From: JAXLYE01 sp046351595 | GTDB lineage: Bacteria; Myxococcota_A; Polyangia; Palsa-1104; JAEUJZ01 | DNA length: 64,000 nucleotides | Direction: 5' to 3' | Assembly: GCA_046351595.1 (NCBI GenBank) | Contig: JAXLYE010000006.1 | Location: 558,001-622,000, forward strand | Part shown: positions 47,772 to 56,190 of the stretch, piece after piece | Numbering within the stretch: position 1 is the stretch's first letter | Layout of the letters: every line of letters begins with the position of its first letter | The notes under the pieces: generated by a model | What the model was told of the DNA's origin: nothing | The model's database searches: none | What the model saw: the letters and a program-made list of their open reading frames with translations, nothing else | Program-made: the position numbers and the translations under genes

Positions 47772-48054
47772 CGATCCGCCGGGGCAGCCGGTGCTGCGGA
47801 ACGCCGCGGCAACGCGGGCGCGCGGCTAAGTGACGCTCTTTGCTGCGCTTCGCGGGGCGGCGCTCGGCGACGGGAGCGGCGTGATATCCTCGACGATCGG
47901 GGCGAAGGCCGGCGTGCGTGCGGCGTGCGGCCCCAGGCGCGCCACGCGGGGTGGCGCGGATCGAACGGTCCCATCGACGTCTCACATCGACGTCTGTTCC
48001 CTCATCTCCGGCTGCGCCGCTCGCGCACGGCCGCCGCCTGCAGGAGGAGTCAAG

Positions 48055-48975
48055 ATGAAGCGTCCCGTCTTGCTCGGCCTTTCACTCTTATTTCTGGCGG
48101 CGGCCGGCCTGGGCTGCGGCGCCAAGAACGAGGGCTGCGTCGCGTTCGCGCGCGCCCTGTGCGACAAGCAGATCCAGTGCTCGGCGTACGTCGCCAAGTC
48201 GTTCTCCGCCGGCGTCGAGTCCTGCTACGAGGCGCTCACCAACGACTGCGTGGTCAGCGCCACGGCCAACGGCAGCACCTTCAACGACCAGAAGGCCGGC
48301 GCCTGCGCGCAGCGCTGGAGCGCGGCCTCGTGCGACGACGCGCTCACCGCCAACGTCGGCGCAGACTGCCACCCGCCCGGAAACCTCGCCAACGGCTCCG
48401 CCTGCGGATCAGACTTCCAGTGCCAGAGCCTCGCCTGCGACATCACGAACGCGGGCTGCGGCAAGTGCGTGCCGCGGCCCAAGATCGACGAGGCGTGCAC
48501 CGACTACTGCGACTTCGGCCTGCAGTGCGTGCAAGGCAAGTGCACGACATACCGCAAGCAGGGCGAGGCGTGCGACCTCACCGCGTCCTGCCTGCCGACG
48601 CTGGCGTGCCTGCAGGGCAGCTGCGCGCCGCCGATGGTCGGCGCCTCGTGCGGAGCCCCGTACGAGTGCACGTTCGCAGGCGCGCAGTACTGCGACATGG
48701 ACACGCTGACCTGCAAGCCGTTCAACTTCACCGTGGTCAAGAACGGCGAGGCGTGCGGCCTCGGGACGGACACGACCTACCGCTGCCCGCCCGACGGCTA
48801 CTGCAAGACGCCGAGCGCTGGCGCGCTGTTCGGCATCTGCACCAAGCGGCCCAAAGCGGGTGAGCCCTGCGTCCAGGTCTCCGATGGCGCCGGCGGCACC
48901 GTCGGACTCTGTGACTCGGCGGGGACCTGCGTGAACGGCACCTGCCAGCTCTACAGCACCGCCATGTGCATGTAG
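48055..48975 (+). CDS. Cys-rich lipoprotein
   Basis: A 306-residue protein with a lipobox Cys21 (AGLGC) and AGGAGGAG 6 nt before the ATG. About 38 cysteines occur in patterns such as CGSDFQCQSLACD, CDFGLQCVQGKCT and CNGTC-like ends, resembling the Dickkopf-type disulphide-rich modules common in myxobacterial surface lipoproteins. Disulphides would be formed in the periplasm or outside the cell. No catalytic motif is seen. It stands alone, with 283 bp before it in which nothing further was recognised. Confidence 0.8.
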   Translation: MKRPVLLGLSLLFLAAAGLGCGAKNEGCVAFARALCDKQIQCSAYVAKSFSAGVESCYEALTNDCVVSATANGSTFNDQKAGACAQRWSAASCDDALTANVGADCHPPGNLANGSACGSDFQCQSLACDITNAGCGKCVPRPKIDEACTDYCDFGLQCVQGKCTTYRKQGEACDLTASCLPTLACLQGSCAPPMVGASCGAPYECTFAGAQYCDMDTLTCKPFNFTVVKNGEACGLGTDTTYRCPPDGYCKTPSAGALFGICTKRPKAGEPCVQVSDGAGGTVGLCDSAGTCVNGTCQLYSTAMCM

Positions 48976-49143
48976 TGACCGTCTGGAACGCACCTCACAA
49001 AAATCCGCCAGCTCAGCAAGCAGCCAAAACCCATCTTAGCTACACTACCTAGAGCCCCGGTGCGGCGGCCGTGCCTGCACCGCTTGTCTCGCTGACACGG
49101 GATGCGGCCCTCGCGGGGAGGGGCCGAGCCGCAGGAGGCCGTG

Positions 49144-49785
49144 ATGTGGGAATGGCTTGAGTGTCGCTACGATGAGGCCAGCTCGGAGATCTGGATCCGC
49201 TCACCGCCGCGCGCTCGCACCAACCGTCGGGGAATCGTCCTGGGCGCCAGCGGGGCCGGCGGGGTCGCCGCGCTGTCCATCCTGCTGCACAGCGCCGAGC
49301 GGCCAGGCTGGCACGAGATCGAGCTGTTCGCGCTTCTGTGGGTGGCGCTGACACTGCTCGTCAGCGCGGCCATCGTCTTCGTGGCGCTGCGGGCGCAGGC
49401 CAGTGTCATCGAGCTTTACTGCGACCTCTCGAGCCGGCGCTACATGTACCTGTGCTCGAACTGGCGGCGCGACGAGTGCCGGCGCGGCTCGCTCGACGAG
49501 CTGGCCGACGTCAGCCTGACCAGCGAGGAGGTGCGCGACGGCCTGGCACCGCCGTTCCGGCAGCTGTTCATCCGCCTGCGCTGGCGCGATCGCGAGCGCG
49601 CGCCTGTGGGCCCGCTGTTCCGTCGGCGCACCGGCTCGGGGCGGCTGACCGGAGAGGAAGATCCGCGCGAGTTTGCGCGCGAGCTGGCCGCGGCGCTGCG
49701 CGTGCCGCTGGACGATCAGAGCAGCCAGCAGCAGCGCTCCCCGTCGATGAAGCTGCCACCGGTGGCGGCGCTGGACTCGCTGTAG
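49144..49785 (+). CDS. small membrane protein, two helices
   Basis: A 213-residue protein started at the ATG at 49144, which has GGAGG 5 nt upstream. After an acidic N-terminus there are two hydrophobic helices (GIVLGASGAGGVAALSILL; ELFALLWVALTLLVSAAIVF) and then a cytoplasmic domain of about 110 residues that is charged and beta-rich (VIELYCDLSSRRYMYLCSNW). No family is recognised. It is convergent with the ferredoxin-reductase gene, whose stop is only 20 bp away. Confidence 0.7.
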   Translation: MWEWLECRYDEASSEIWIRSPPRARTNRRGIVLGASGAGGVAALSILLHSAERPGWHEIELFALLWVALTLLVSAAIVFVALRAQASVIELYCDLSSRRYMYLCSNWRRDECRRGSLDELADVSLTSEEVRDGLAPPFRQLFIRLRWRDRERAPVGPLFRRRTGSGRLTGEEDPREFARELAAALRVPLDDQSSQQQRSPSMKLPPVAALDSL

Positions 49786-49804
49786 CGGCGGCGCACGGCC
49801 GCGC

Positions 49805-50794
49805 TCAGGTCGCCGGCGGCGGCGTCGACAGGAACAGATCCGCGGCGATCTCCTTGCGCGCCGCTCCCGCCAAAAAGACCTGCCGGCGCAGCGCGTTGAC
49901 CAGCACCGGATCGCCGCAGAGGAACACCCGGTACCCCTTCAGCGATGGCGCGCGCGCGCTGAGCAGCGACGACAGCGGGCCGACCACGCCGCCCTGCGGC
50001 AGCGAGCCCGCGGGCTCGTCCGAAAGCACGCTGGGGAGATACGTGAGCTGCGGGTTCGCCGCCGCCAGCGCCTGCAGCTCGGGCACGAGGTAGAGCTGCG
50101 ACGGCTGCCGGGCGCCGTGGATCAGCGTGATCGGCCCGGTGTGCCCCTGCCGCAGCGCCTCCTGCACGAGGCCGTAGAGCGGCGCCAGCCCGGTCCCGGT
50201 GCCGACGAGGAGCAGCGGCTGCTCGGGCCGCCCCGGCAGGTAGTAGCAGTCGCCAGCCGGGCCGCGCACCGTCGCCGCGGTGCCGGGCGCGAGGCCGCAC
50301 AGCCACTGGCTCATCTGGCCGCGCTCGTGGATCTGCACGTGCAGCTCGAGCAGCTCGTCCCGCCCAGGCAGCGATGCCAGCGAGTAGCTGCGCGTCAGCC
50401 CGTCGGGCCGCACCAGGTTGATGAACTGGCCGGCCTGGTAATCGAGCGGCCGCTCGGGCCGCAAGAGCACGCGCACCACGCGCGGGTTCAGCGGCGCGAT
50501 CGACTCCAGCCGCACCTGCAGCGTGTACAGGCTCTCGTCGGGCGGCGCGATGCCGAGATCCGCCTCGGGCCGGCAGACGCAGGGCAGGAAGTAGCCGCGC
50601 GCCTTCAGCGTGTCACGCAGGCCCTGCTGCGCTCCGGCCGGCGGCGTCCCGTCGGTGACCCGCATCAGGCACGACTGGCACGAGCCGACCCGGCACGAGA
50701 ACGCCGGGCGCACGCCGGCGCGCTCCAGCCGCTCCAGCACGGTCTCTCCCTCCTGCAGCTGCAGGGTCTCCCCACGGAATACGATCGAAGCCAT
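49805..50794 (-). CDS. 2Fe-2S ferredoxin-FAD/NAD reductase fusion
   Basis: A 329-residue flavoprotein. A plant-type ferredoxin domain at the N-terminus has the cluster ligands Cys34, Cys39, Cys42 and a Cys at 72 or 74 (CRVGSCQSC...PCVC). A ferredoxin-NADP reductase domain follows, with the FAD motif RSYSLAS, the NAD(P) motif VGTGTGLAPLYGL and the C-terminal VFLCGDP. This order (Fd-FAD-NAD) is that of phenol or benzoate dioxygenase reductases and other electron suppliers to oxygenases. No oxygenase component is in the neighbourhood, so its partner is unknown. Confidence 0.92.
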   Translation of the reverse strand: MASIVFRGETLQLQEGETVLERLERAGVRPAFSCRVGSCQSCLMRVTDGTPPAGAQQGLRDTLKARGYFLPCVCRPEADLGIAPPDESLYTLQVRLESIAPLNPRVVRVLLRPERPLDYQAGQFINLVRPDGLTRSYSLASLPGRDELLELHVQIHERGQMSQWLCGLAPGTAATVRGPAGDCYYLPGRPEQPLLLVGTGTGLAPLYGLVQEALRQGHTGPITLIHGARQPSQLYLVPELQALAAANPQLTYLPSVLSDEPAGSLPQGGVVGPLSSLLSARAPSLKGYRVFLCGDPVLVNALRRQVFLAGAARKEIAADLFLSTPPPAT

Positions 50795-50936
50795 GTTTCG
50801 GACCTCCGCGCCTTCGCGCTCCGTCCTGAATGTAGACCGCGGCAGGTGTGGGTCTGCGATCGAAAGTCGTGCGGCAGAGCGGCCCGGCGCGAGCTCCCTG
50901 CGCGCGCCGTAGCAATGTCAAAGACGGGGACTCGGA

Positions 50937-51341
50937 TCAGCGGTCCATGCCGCTCGCGCTCATGTCCGCGGTCGCCTTGCGCGCGCCGGTCGGATCGACG
51001 AAGTACTCCTTGCCCTGGCAGCGGCCCTCGACCTCGGTGGGCGTCTTGGCCACGCTGTCAGGGTAGTACCAGCTCGTCTGGATGTAGCCCTGGCCCTCGG
51101 TCTTGCAGCCGCCCAGCTTGTTCTCCTGCGGACAGGTCATGTCGACGGAGAAGTTGCCGCCGATGCCGCGGCACAAGGTCTCGACGGTCACGCGGAACTG
51201 GATGCCGACCTGCTCGTAGTCGACGCAGCGCACCAGCTGGTTGTTGGTGCTGACCGCGCAGCTGAAGTGATCCGACGTCAGCGAGCAGCCCGTCAGCGCC
51301 AGCGCAGCACCGAAGGCAAGGCAGAAAAATGGAACCCTCAT
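50937..51341 (-). CDS. small lipoprotein
   Basis: A 134-residue lipoprotein with a lipobox Cys19 (ALTGC). A strong GAGGGGGT lies about 7 nt before the ATG. Seven cysteines in total (CAVST, RCVDYE, ETLCRG, TCPQE, GGCKTE) suggest disulphides. No family is recognised. It lies 112 bp behind the histidine-kinase gene on the same strand and is similar in style to the four small lipoproteins upstream of the kinase, so it may belong to the same system. Confidence 0.75.
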   Translation of the reverse strand: MRVPFFCLAFGAALALTGCSLTSDHFSCAVSTNNQLVRCVDYEQVGIQFRVTVETLCRGIGGNFSVDMTCPQENKLGGCKTEGQGYIQTSWYYPDSVAKTPTEVEGRCQGKEYFVDPTGARKATADMSASGMDR

Positions 51342-51453
51342 GGACGACCCCCTCGTGCAAGTCCTGCGGCTCCTATGCTCTGATCGCGCGCGGGCGATTG
51401 CTCCCCCGCGATCGAGGGGTCTTGGTCGCGGTGCGCGCGCGCTCGACCGCTGC

Positions 51454-53649
51454 CTACGACGACGCCGGCTCGAGCGGCAGCGATAGCTGGACCTGCGTCC
51501 CCTGCCCTACCTGCGGGAAGCCGATCTCGCCGCCCAGCTCGACGATGCGCTGCTCGAGGTTGCGCAGGCCGCTGCGCCGGCCGCCGGGCTCGCGCCGCAG
51601 CCCGATGCCGTCATCGCTGATCGTCATGTCCAGGCGCTCGCGCGTGAAGCGGACCGACACGGTGACGCTGGAGGCGCGGGCGTGGCGGATGGCGTTCGAC
51701 ACGATCTCGCGGCAGGCCGAGGTCAGGTTCTTGTAGACGCGATAGGAGACCAGGATGTCCGGACCGCCGAGATGCGTGAGCGGCCAGTCGAGCTCCAGCC
51801 CGGCGGCGGCGAGGCGCTCGGAGGTTTCGTGCCGCAGGTCGCCGAGCACGTCGCTCAGCATGAGCTCCTTGCCCGTAAGCCCCGAGACGATCGTGCGCAG
51901 ATCGAAGATGGCGCCGCGCACCGCCTCGTGGGTTTCGGTCAGATCCTGGCCGTGCAGGCCGGTGAGCAGGCGCGCGCCGACGTCGTCGTGCAGATCGCGG
52001 GCGATGCGCAGGCGCTCCTCCAGCACCCCGCGCCCGTAGGCGTCGCGCCCGGCCTCGATCTTCTGCAATAGGGTCGCGAGCTGCTCGGCGAGCGCGAGGT
52101 GCGAGGGTCCGAACAGGCCGCGGCCGCGCCACGGGTAGCGCAGCGACAGGGCCGGCGCACCCGCCGCGGGCGGGATGATCAGCTCGACGCCGTCGGCGCG
52201 GATCTCGGCGACCGCGGCCTGGTCCGGCGCGGCGCCGACCACGGCGCGGATCTCGAGCGGCTCGAAGATCTGCTGCTGCAGCTCGCGCCAGCGATCCGCG
52301 CGTGCCTCGGCCTGGAGGGTCAGCGCGACGCGGGCGACGGCGGCGAACATCTCGTGCTCCTTCAGCGGCGAGCGAGCGATGAGGCGGCGCCACAGCACGT
52401 CGCGCAGCGGCAGGTAGACGAAGGCCACCAGCAGGAGCGCCGCCCCCAGCGAGAACTCCGGCGTGGCGCGCAGCATCACCACCAGGACCGCGTCCAGCGC
52501 CACCAGCGCGACGCCGGCGCCGAGATAGAACAGGATGCGGAAGGCCCACTGATCGAGCTCGAACAGGCGGTGCCGGCGCAGGCCGATCGCCATGCCGACG
52601 TAGATGATCACGAAGAAGCCGAGCGAGAAGCGCGGGTCGATGAGCGCCGGCCGCCCGAGCGACGCCGGCACCGCGACGGTGGAGATGAACGCCCCGGCGC
52701 CGAGGATGACCGAGAGCCCGAGCCACCGCGCCACCGCCCGCGCCGCCGGATCGCCGCGCGTCGCCCAGAGCTGCAGCCCGATGGCGACGACGATTAGCGC
52801 CATCTCGATCACCGTCACCGACTGGCCGGTCTTGCTGATCGGCGGGTTCCCCGGCAAATACGGCGACAGGAACAGCGCAACAACCAGCAGCGGCGCCACC
52901 AGCAGCAGCACCGGCCCGCGCACCAGCTGCCGCGGGTAACACAGGAACAGGGCGATCATCGCGCCGCCGTAGGCCGTCGCCCCCGCGTAGTTCACCCACA
53001 GCGCCGGCATCAGCAGCGCGGTGTCCATCGCCAGCTCGACGCTGCTGTGCACCGCCCAGCCGGTGGTGAAGCCGAGCATGGACAGCCCGGTCAGCGCGAA
53101 CAGCTGCGTCGCCCGCTCGCCGGGGCGCAGCGCCCAGACCCAGCCGCAGATCAGCGCCGCCAGCAGGCCGAAGCCCAGGTTGGCCCAGAACTCGACCCGC
53201 AGCGTCGACAGCGGCCGGCGCCGCGGCTGCAGCTCGATGGTGCGGACCTGCCCCTGCGTATCCTTGAGGACCAGCCGCAGCGGCGCGGCCTTCAGCGCCT
53301 GCGCGACGCGGTCGTAGCGCTGCATCGAGGCGCGGACCCCGGCCTGGGTCACCGCGCCGCCGTCCTCGCGGACGTCGTCCGCGGTCAGCTCCAGCGGGTG
53401 GTCGCCCGGGCCGCCGAGCGCGATCAGGCTGTCGCCGACGCGGGCGCCCGCGAGCGCGGCGGGTCCGCCGGGGACCACGTGCCGGATGACCAGGAGCCCG
53501 GTCTCGCGCGGTGGGCTCAGGCGCAGACCCAGCCAGGTCGGCGTCGCCGCGACCGCGATGGCGGCGACCGCGACCAGGACGCAGAAGAACACCACCCCGA
53601 GCAGCAAGGTGTTGGGGCTGGCCCCCCCCGTCTGCCTGACGCCGAGCAT
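51454..53649 (-). CDS. PDZ-containing membrane histidine kinase
   Basis: A 731-residue sensor kinase. It has one N-terminal helix (LLLGVVFFCVLVAVAAIAVA), a periplasmic PDZ domain (about 35-135; LVIRHVVPGGPAALAGARVGD) and about eight further membrane helices (150-400). A linker and then a HisKA_3-type dimerisation domain follow, with phospho-acceptor His at about 554 (RIARDLHDDVGARL), and an HATPase end (REIVSNAIRHARAS; SDDGIGL). HisKA_3 kinases pair with NarL/LuxR-type regulators; the gene at 55536 encodes one. The PDZ domain could bind the C-termini of periplasmic proteins. Confidence 0.9.
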   Translation of the reverse strand: MLGVRQTGGASPNTLLLGVVFFCVLVAVAAIAVAATPTWLGLRLSPPRETGLLVIRHVVPGGPAALAGARVGDSLIALGGPGDHPLELTADDVREDGGAVTQAGVRASMQRYDRVAQALKAAPLRLVLKDTQGQVRTIELQPRRRPLSTLRVEFWANLGFGLLAALICGWVWALRPGERATQLFALTGLSMLGFTTGWAVHSSVELAMDTALLMPALWVNYAGATAYGGAMIALFLCYPRQLVRGPVLLLVAPLLVVALFLSPYLPGNPPISKTGQSVTVIEMALIVVAIGLQLWATRGDPAARAVARWLGLSVILGAGAFISTVAVPASLGRPALIDPRFSLGFFVIIYVGMAIGLRRHRLFELDQWAFRILFYLGAGVALVALDAVLVVMLRATPEFSLGAALLLVAFVYLPLRDVLWRRLIARSPLKEHEMFAAVARVALTLQAEARADRWRELQQQIFEPLEIRAVVGAAPDQAAVAEIRADGVELIIPPAAGAPALSLRYPWRGRGLFGPSHLALAEQLATLLQKIEAGRDAYGRGVLEERLRIARDLHDDVGARLLTGLHGQDLTETHEAVRGAIFDLRTIVSGLTGKELMLSDVLGDLRHETSERLAAAGLELDWPLTHLGGPDILVSYRVYKNLTSACREIVSNAIRHARASSVTVSVRFTRERLDMTISDDGIGLRREPGGRRSGLRNLEQRIVELGGEIGFPQVGQGTQVQLSLPLEPASS

Positions 53650-53784
53650 ACCGCTGCCCAGCGTAGTTGTTTTCGCGCGGCGCGGCTAGAGCCGAAGTGA
53701 CGCGGATCTCAACGCCAAGCGGACCCCGATCGCACGAGGCCCGCTTTCGCGGTGACGTCTTCGGAGCGCCTTCCCAATAGGGAC

Positions 53785-53845
53785 TTCTGGGAGGCGCCTT
53801 TTGCGAGACGCCTTTTGCGCGATTCCCTCTGGGAGGCGTCCTTTT
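53785..53845. repeat. degenerate repeats behind small lipoprotein gene
   Basis: As read on the minus strand, three imperfect copies of AAAAGGCGCCTC occur (AAAAGGACGCCTCCCAG, AAAAGGCGTCTCGC, AAAAGGCGCCTCCCAG). They lie in the 201-bp gap between the lipoprotein gene and the kinase gene. They may be terminator remnants or regulatory sites. Confidence 0.5.
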
Positions 53846-53850
53846 AGAGG

Positions 53851-54243
53851 CTACTTCTGGCGCGCGAAGGCCCGGGTGGCCTCTGCCTCGTCCACACACT
53901 CGAGCGAGTTGTCGGTGTTGACGTTGCAGCGGCGGATCTTCGAGTCGCCGAGCGAGCAGCCCCTGCCGAAGCCGAGGATGCCCGACGAGCAGGAGCCCTC
54001 CCAGTACGTGATGTAGAGCGTGCGCGTGCCGTCGCCACCGCCGCCGCCGGGGGCCGCTGCGGTCGCTGCGGTCGCTGCGGTCGCTCCGGCAGGGGCACCT
54101 TGCGCCGCGGCAGCCCCGGTGGGCCCGGCCGGCGTGTTGACCCAGCTCATCGAGGTGAGGTAGCGCACGGTGTTGCTGCAGCCGCCCGACAGAAGGAGGA
54201 AGGCGGTAGCCGGCAGCACCCAGATCAGACTCCCTCTCCGCAT
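53851..54243 (-). CDS. small lipoprotein with Ala/Thr/Gly linker
   Basis: A 130-residue lipoprotein started at the ATG at 54243, which has GGAGGG 5 nt upstream; in-frame ATG 54258 is an alternative. The lipobox is LLLSGGC (Cys22). An Ala/Thr/Gly-rich linker (GATAATAATAAAPGGGGG), encoded partly by a 9-bp repeat, leads to a short domain with four cysteines (WEGSCSSG, FGRGCSLGD, IRRCNVNT, LECVDEA). It is the last of four small lipoprotein genes in a row. No family is recognised. Confidence 0.75.
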   Translation of the reverse strand: MRRGSLIWVLPATAFLLLSGGCSNTVRYLTSMSWVNTPAGPTGAAAAQGAPAGATAATAATAAAPGGGGGDGTRTLYITYWEGSCSSGILGFGRGCSLGDSKIRRCNVNTDNSLECVDEAEATRAFARQK

Positions 54244-54257
54244 GGATTCCCTCCGCA

Positions 54258-54527
54258 TCAGTACACCGACCCGGGCATGACGTTCTCGGCGACCCGCGTG
54301 TCCTTGCACGACGCCTCGTTGCCCTGCGTATCGAGGTCGCACAGGCGGACCAGCACGTTGAACAGCTTGCGCTTGGTGCTCGGATCAACCTGCCCCGAGT
54401 CCATGATGAGGATCTTCGAGGTCTTCTCGGCCGCGTTGAAGTTGTGAGAAACCAGGACCTTGTTCGGTACGGCGCAGCCCGAGAGCGCAGCCGCCGCGAG
54501 GAAGATAGCCAGATACCCTGTCTTCAT
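54258..54527 (-). CDS. small lipoprotein
   Basis: An 89-residue lipoprotein with a lipobox Cys18 (AALSGC) and a GGAGG site 8 nt before the ATG at 54527. The mature part (NKVLVSHNFNAAEKTSKILI; LFNVLVRLCDLDTQG) is short, charged and has two more cysteines. No family is recognised. Its 5' neighbour starts at 54849 and its 3' neighbour overlaps the end region closely, so the genes form one operon. Confidence 0.75.
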   Translation of the reverse strand: MKTGYLAIFLAAAALSGCAVPNKVLVSHNFNAAEKTSKILIMDSGQVDPSTKRKLFNVLVRLCDLDTQGNEASCKDTRVAENVMPGSVY

Positions 54528-54543
54528 GGTCGCATCCTCCCCT

Positions 54544-54849
54544 TCAGCGCACGTTGCTCGCGCCGCCGACGCCGGTCCCGATCGCGGTCGGGCACTCGAT
54601 GTCCGTGGTCCCGCCGCAGGCGCGCTTGCACAGGAGCTTGTCGCCGGCATCGGTGCACATGTAGAAGCGGTGCTCGTTCTGCCGGTAGACGTAGTAGTTC
54701 TTGGACACGAACACCTGCAGGGTGGTGACCGGGAACTTGTGGTGATCATCGAACGCCAGGATGCTCTGCTTCACGCAGCCCGTACCGACGGTGGCGAGCG
54801 ATGCCAGAGCGATCACAGACAAGGCGAGACGGTGGATCCGTTGACGCAT
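54544..54849 (-). CDS. small lipoprotein
   Basis: A 101-residue lipoprotein. The ATG at 54849 follows GAGGAG with 8 nt spacing; a GTG three codons earlier is also possible. The lipobox is VGTGC (Cys25). The mature part (LQVFVSKNYYVYRQNEHRFY) is followed by four cysteines in a pattern (MCTDAGDKLLCKRACGG...IECP) that suggests two disulphides. No family is recognised. It is part of the four-gene lipoprotein operon and lies 16 bp from the next gene. Confidence 0.75.
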   Translation of the reverse strand: MRQRIHRLALSVIALASLATVGTGCVKQSILAFDDHHKFPVTTLQVFVSKNYYVYRQNEHRFYMCTDAGDKLLCKRACGGTTDIECPTAIGTGVGGASNVR

Positions 54850-54861
54850 GCTCAGCACTCC

Positions 54862-55230
54862 TCACTCTGCAAGGACGACGGCCATCTCGCGGCACTGGCT
54901 CAGCGCGCCGGCAGGTCCGATGGAGCACTTGATGATTCCCTGGCTGCTCCCCTGCATATAAAGGAACTTGATCTGTTCATGGGTGTGGGTAATCGCCGTG
55001 ATCACCTTGGCCGGCGCAGCACAGCCGCCGCCCGTCAGCGCCGCCAGGCCGACGGCGATGGCGGCGGCGCGCACGATGTGTCTGCCCACCTGGCCGACCC
55101 GCTGGCCGATCGTCCGGCTGCCTGGCTGGCTGCCTGGCTGGCTGCCTGGCTGGCTGCCTGGCTGGCTGCCTGGCTGGCTGCCTGCCTTGTTGCCTGGCTG
55201 GCACCCTCTCTGGCTGCATCTTGTGTCCAT
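54862..55230 (-). CDS. lipoprotein-like protein with Gly-Ser-Gln-Pro repeat N-terminus
   Basis: A 122-residue protein. The ATG at 55230 has AGGAG only 2-3 nt upstream. Residues 13-38 are five repeats of GSQP, encoded by a 12-bp tandem repeat. A hydrophobic segment and lipobox then follow (AAAIAVGLAALTGGGC), and after it a domain of about 50 residues with two cysteines (KCSIGPAGALSQC). A signal placed 50 residues from the start is odd. Either the true start lies further in, with no visible ribosome-binding site, or the repeat expanded within a functional N-terminus. It is first in the lipoprotein operon. Confidence 0.6.
   Translation of the reverse strand: MDTRCSQRGCQPGNKAGSQPGSQPGSQPGSQPGSQPGSRTIGQRVGQVGRHIVRAAAIAVGLAALTGGGCAAPAKVITAITHTHEQIKFLYMQGSSQGIIKCSIGPAGALSQCREMAVVLAE
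55117..55176. repeat. 12-bp tandem repeat, five perfect copies
   Basis: Five head-to-tail copies of GCTGCCTGGCTG (as read on the plus strand) plus a partial sixth. Each encodes Gln-Pro-Gly-Ser on the minus strand. There are no spacers, so it is not a CRISPR array. It lies near the 5' end of the first small lipoprotein gene. Confidence 0.9.
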
Positions 55231-55535
55231 GGCTCCTGCCTCTCTCCCAGGTTCTTGCTTCGTCCCCTTCCGGATTCCCGAACCCGCGCCTCCCGGACTC
55301 CTGCGCGCGCGACCGTCGTGTCCTGGTCATTCCCGGGTCGCGCAGCGGGAGCGGAGCCGCAGGTCGTACTGAGTAGGAGTCGGAGCCCGGCCGTGCGTGC
55401 GCTCACGCCTGCAATCCGACCGATCCGGAGCTTTGCCTATGGCTTGCCGCTGCCGACTCAGCGATGCTATTGGACCGTGCGGCTCCACATCGGACCACCC
55501 CCTGATCAGGGGGGATCGGAAGCAGAGGGCGCGAG
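55231..55535. other. divergent region between lipoprotein operon and regulator
   Basis: About 305 bp separate the lipoprotein operon (minus) from the NarL-type regulator (plus). It contains the perfect palindrome at 55498-55513. No clear -35/-10 pair was found. No gene was found. Confidence 0.4.
55498..55513. promoter_or_regulatory. 16-bp perfect palindrome upstream of regulator gene
   Basis: CCCCCTGATCAGGGGG is a perfect dyad that ends 22 bp before the TTG start of the regulator gene. It could be the binding site of a dimeric regulator (possibly autoregulation), or a hairpin near the ribosome-binding site AGAGGG that limits translation. Confidence 0.5.
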
Positions 55536-56168
55536 TTGAGGACGTGTCTGGTCGTTGAAGATCTGCCCGAGTCGCAGCGCTGGCTCGCGCTCGCGCTGCG
55601 CGCCAGCTTTCCGTCGATCGCGGTGGCGTCGGCGCACAGCCTGCGCGAGGCGCGCGACTGGCTGGCGCAGCACCCGGCACCGGAGCTGGCGCTGATCGAT
55701 CTCGGGCTCCCCGACGGCAGCGGCACCGATCTCATCGCCGAGCTGCAGCGCCGCGCGCCCGCGACCGTGTGCATCGTGGCGACGATCTACGATGACGATC
55801 AGCACCTGTTCCCGGCGCTGCGTGCCGGCGCGCAGGGGTACGTCCTGAAGGAGCAGCGCTGGCAGCAGCTGGCCGAGCTGCTCAAGGGCATCGTCGAGGG
55901 GCGGCCGCCGCTCTCGCCGGCGATCGCGCGCAAGCTGCTCGGCTACTTCCGGCCGGCGCCGCCGTCCACCGTCGATGCGCTGACGCAGCGCGAGGCCGAG
56001 GTGCTGGCGCTGATCGCCAAGGGCGTCACGCAGGCCGAGGCCGCGAAGGTGCTGGGAATCAGCATCCATACCGTGTGCGGCTACGTGAAGGAGATCTACC
56101 GGAAGCTGAACGTGTCGTCGCGCGCCGAGGCCGCGCTGACGGCGCAGCGGCTCGGGCTCGTGGACTGA
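55536..56168 (+). CDS. NarL/FixJ-family response regulator
   Basis: A 210-residue two-domain regulator with a TTG start; no in-frame ATG or GTG fits the receiver domain. The receiver has acidic residues EDLPE near 8-12, phospho-acceptor Asp55 (LALIDLGLPDGSG) and a conserved Lys in YVLKEQ. The C-terminal LuxR-type HTH (about 145-205) reads LTQREAEVLALIAKGVTQAE and KVLGISIHTVCGYVKEIYRKL. The HisKA_3 kinase at 51454 is the probable partner, although the lipoprotein genes lie between them. A palindrome 22 bp upstream may mediate autoregulation. Confidence 0.92.
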   Translation: MRTCLVVEDLPESQRWLALALRASFPSIAVASAHSLREARDWLAQHPAPELALIDLGLPDGSGTDLIAELQRRAPATVCIVATIYDDDQHLFPALRAGAQGYVLKEQRWQQLAELLKGIVEGRPPLSPAIARKLLGYFRPAPPSTVDALTQREAEVLALIAKGVTQAEAAKVLGISIHTVCGYVKEIYRKLNVSSRAEAALTAQRLGLVD

Positions 56169-56190
56169 AGCGGGCGGAGACGGCGGCGGC

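Noticed and set aside
51611..54388. 925-residue minus-strand frame over the kinase and lipoproteins
   Set aside because: It is a different frame of the same strand with Arg/Ala-rich sequence; the histidine kinase frame has all conserved boxes.
55117..55176. Mobile-element end or attachment site
   Set aside because: It is a simple in-frame tandem repeat; no transposase, integrase or target duplication is seen anywhere in the window.
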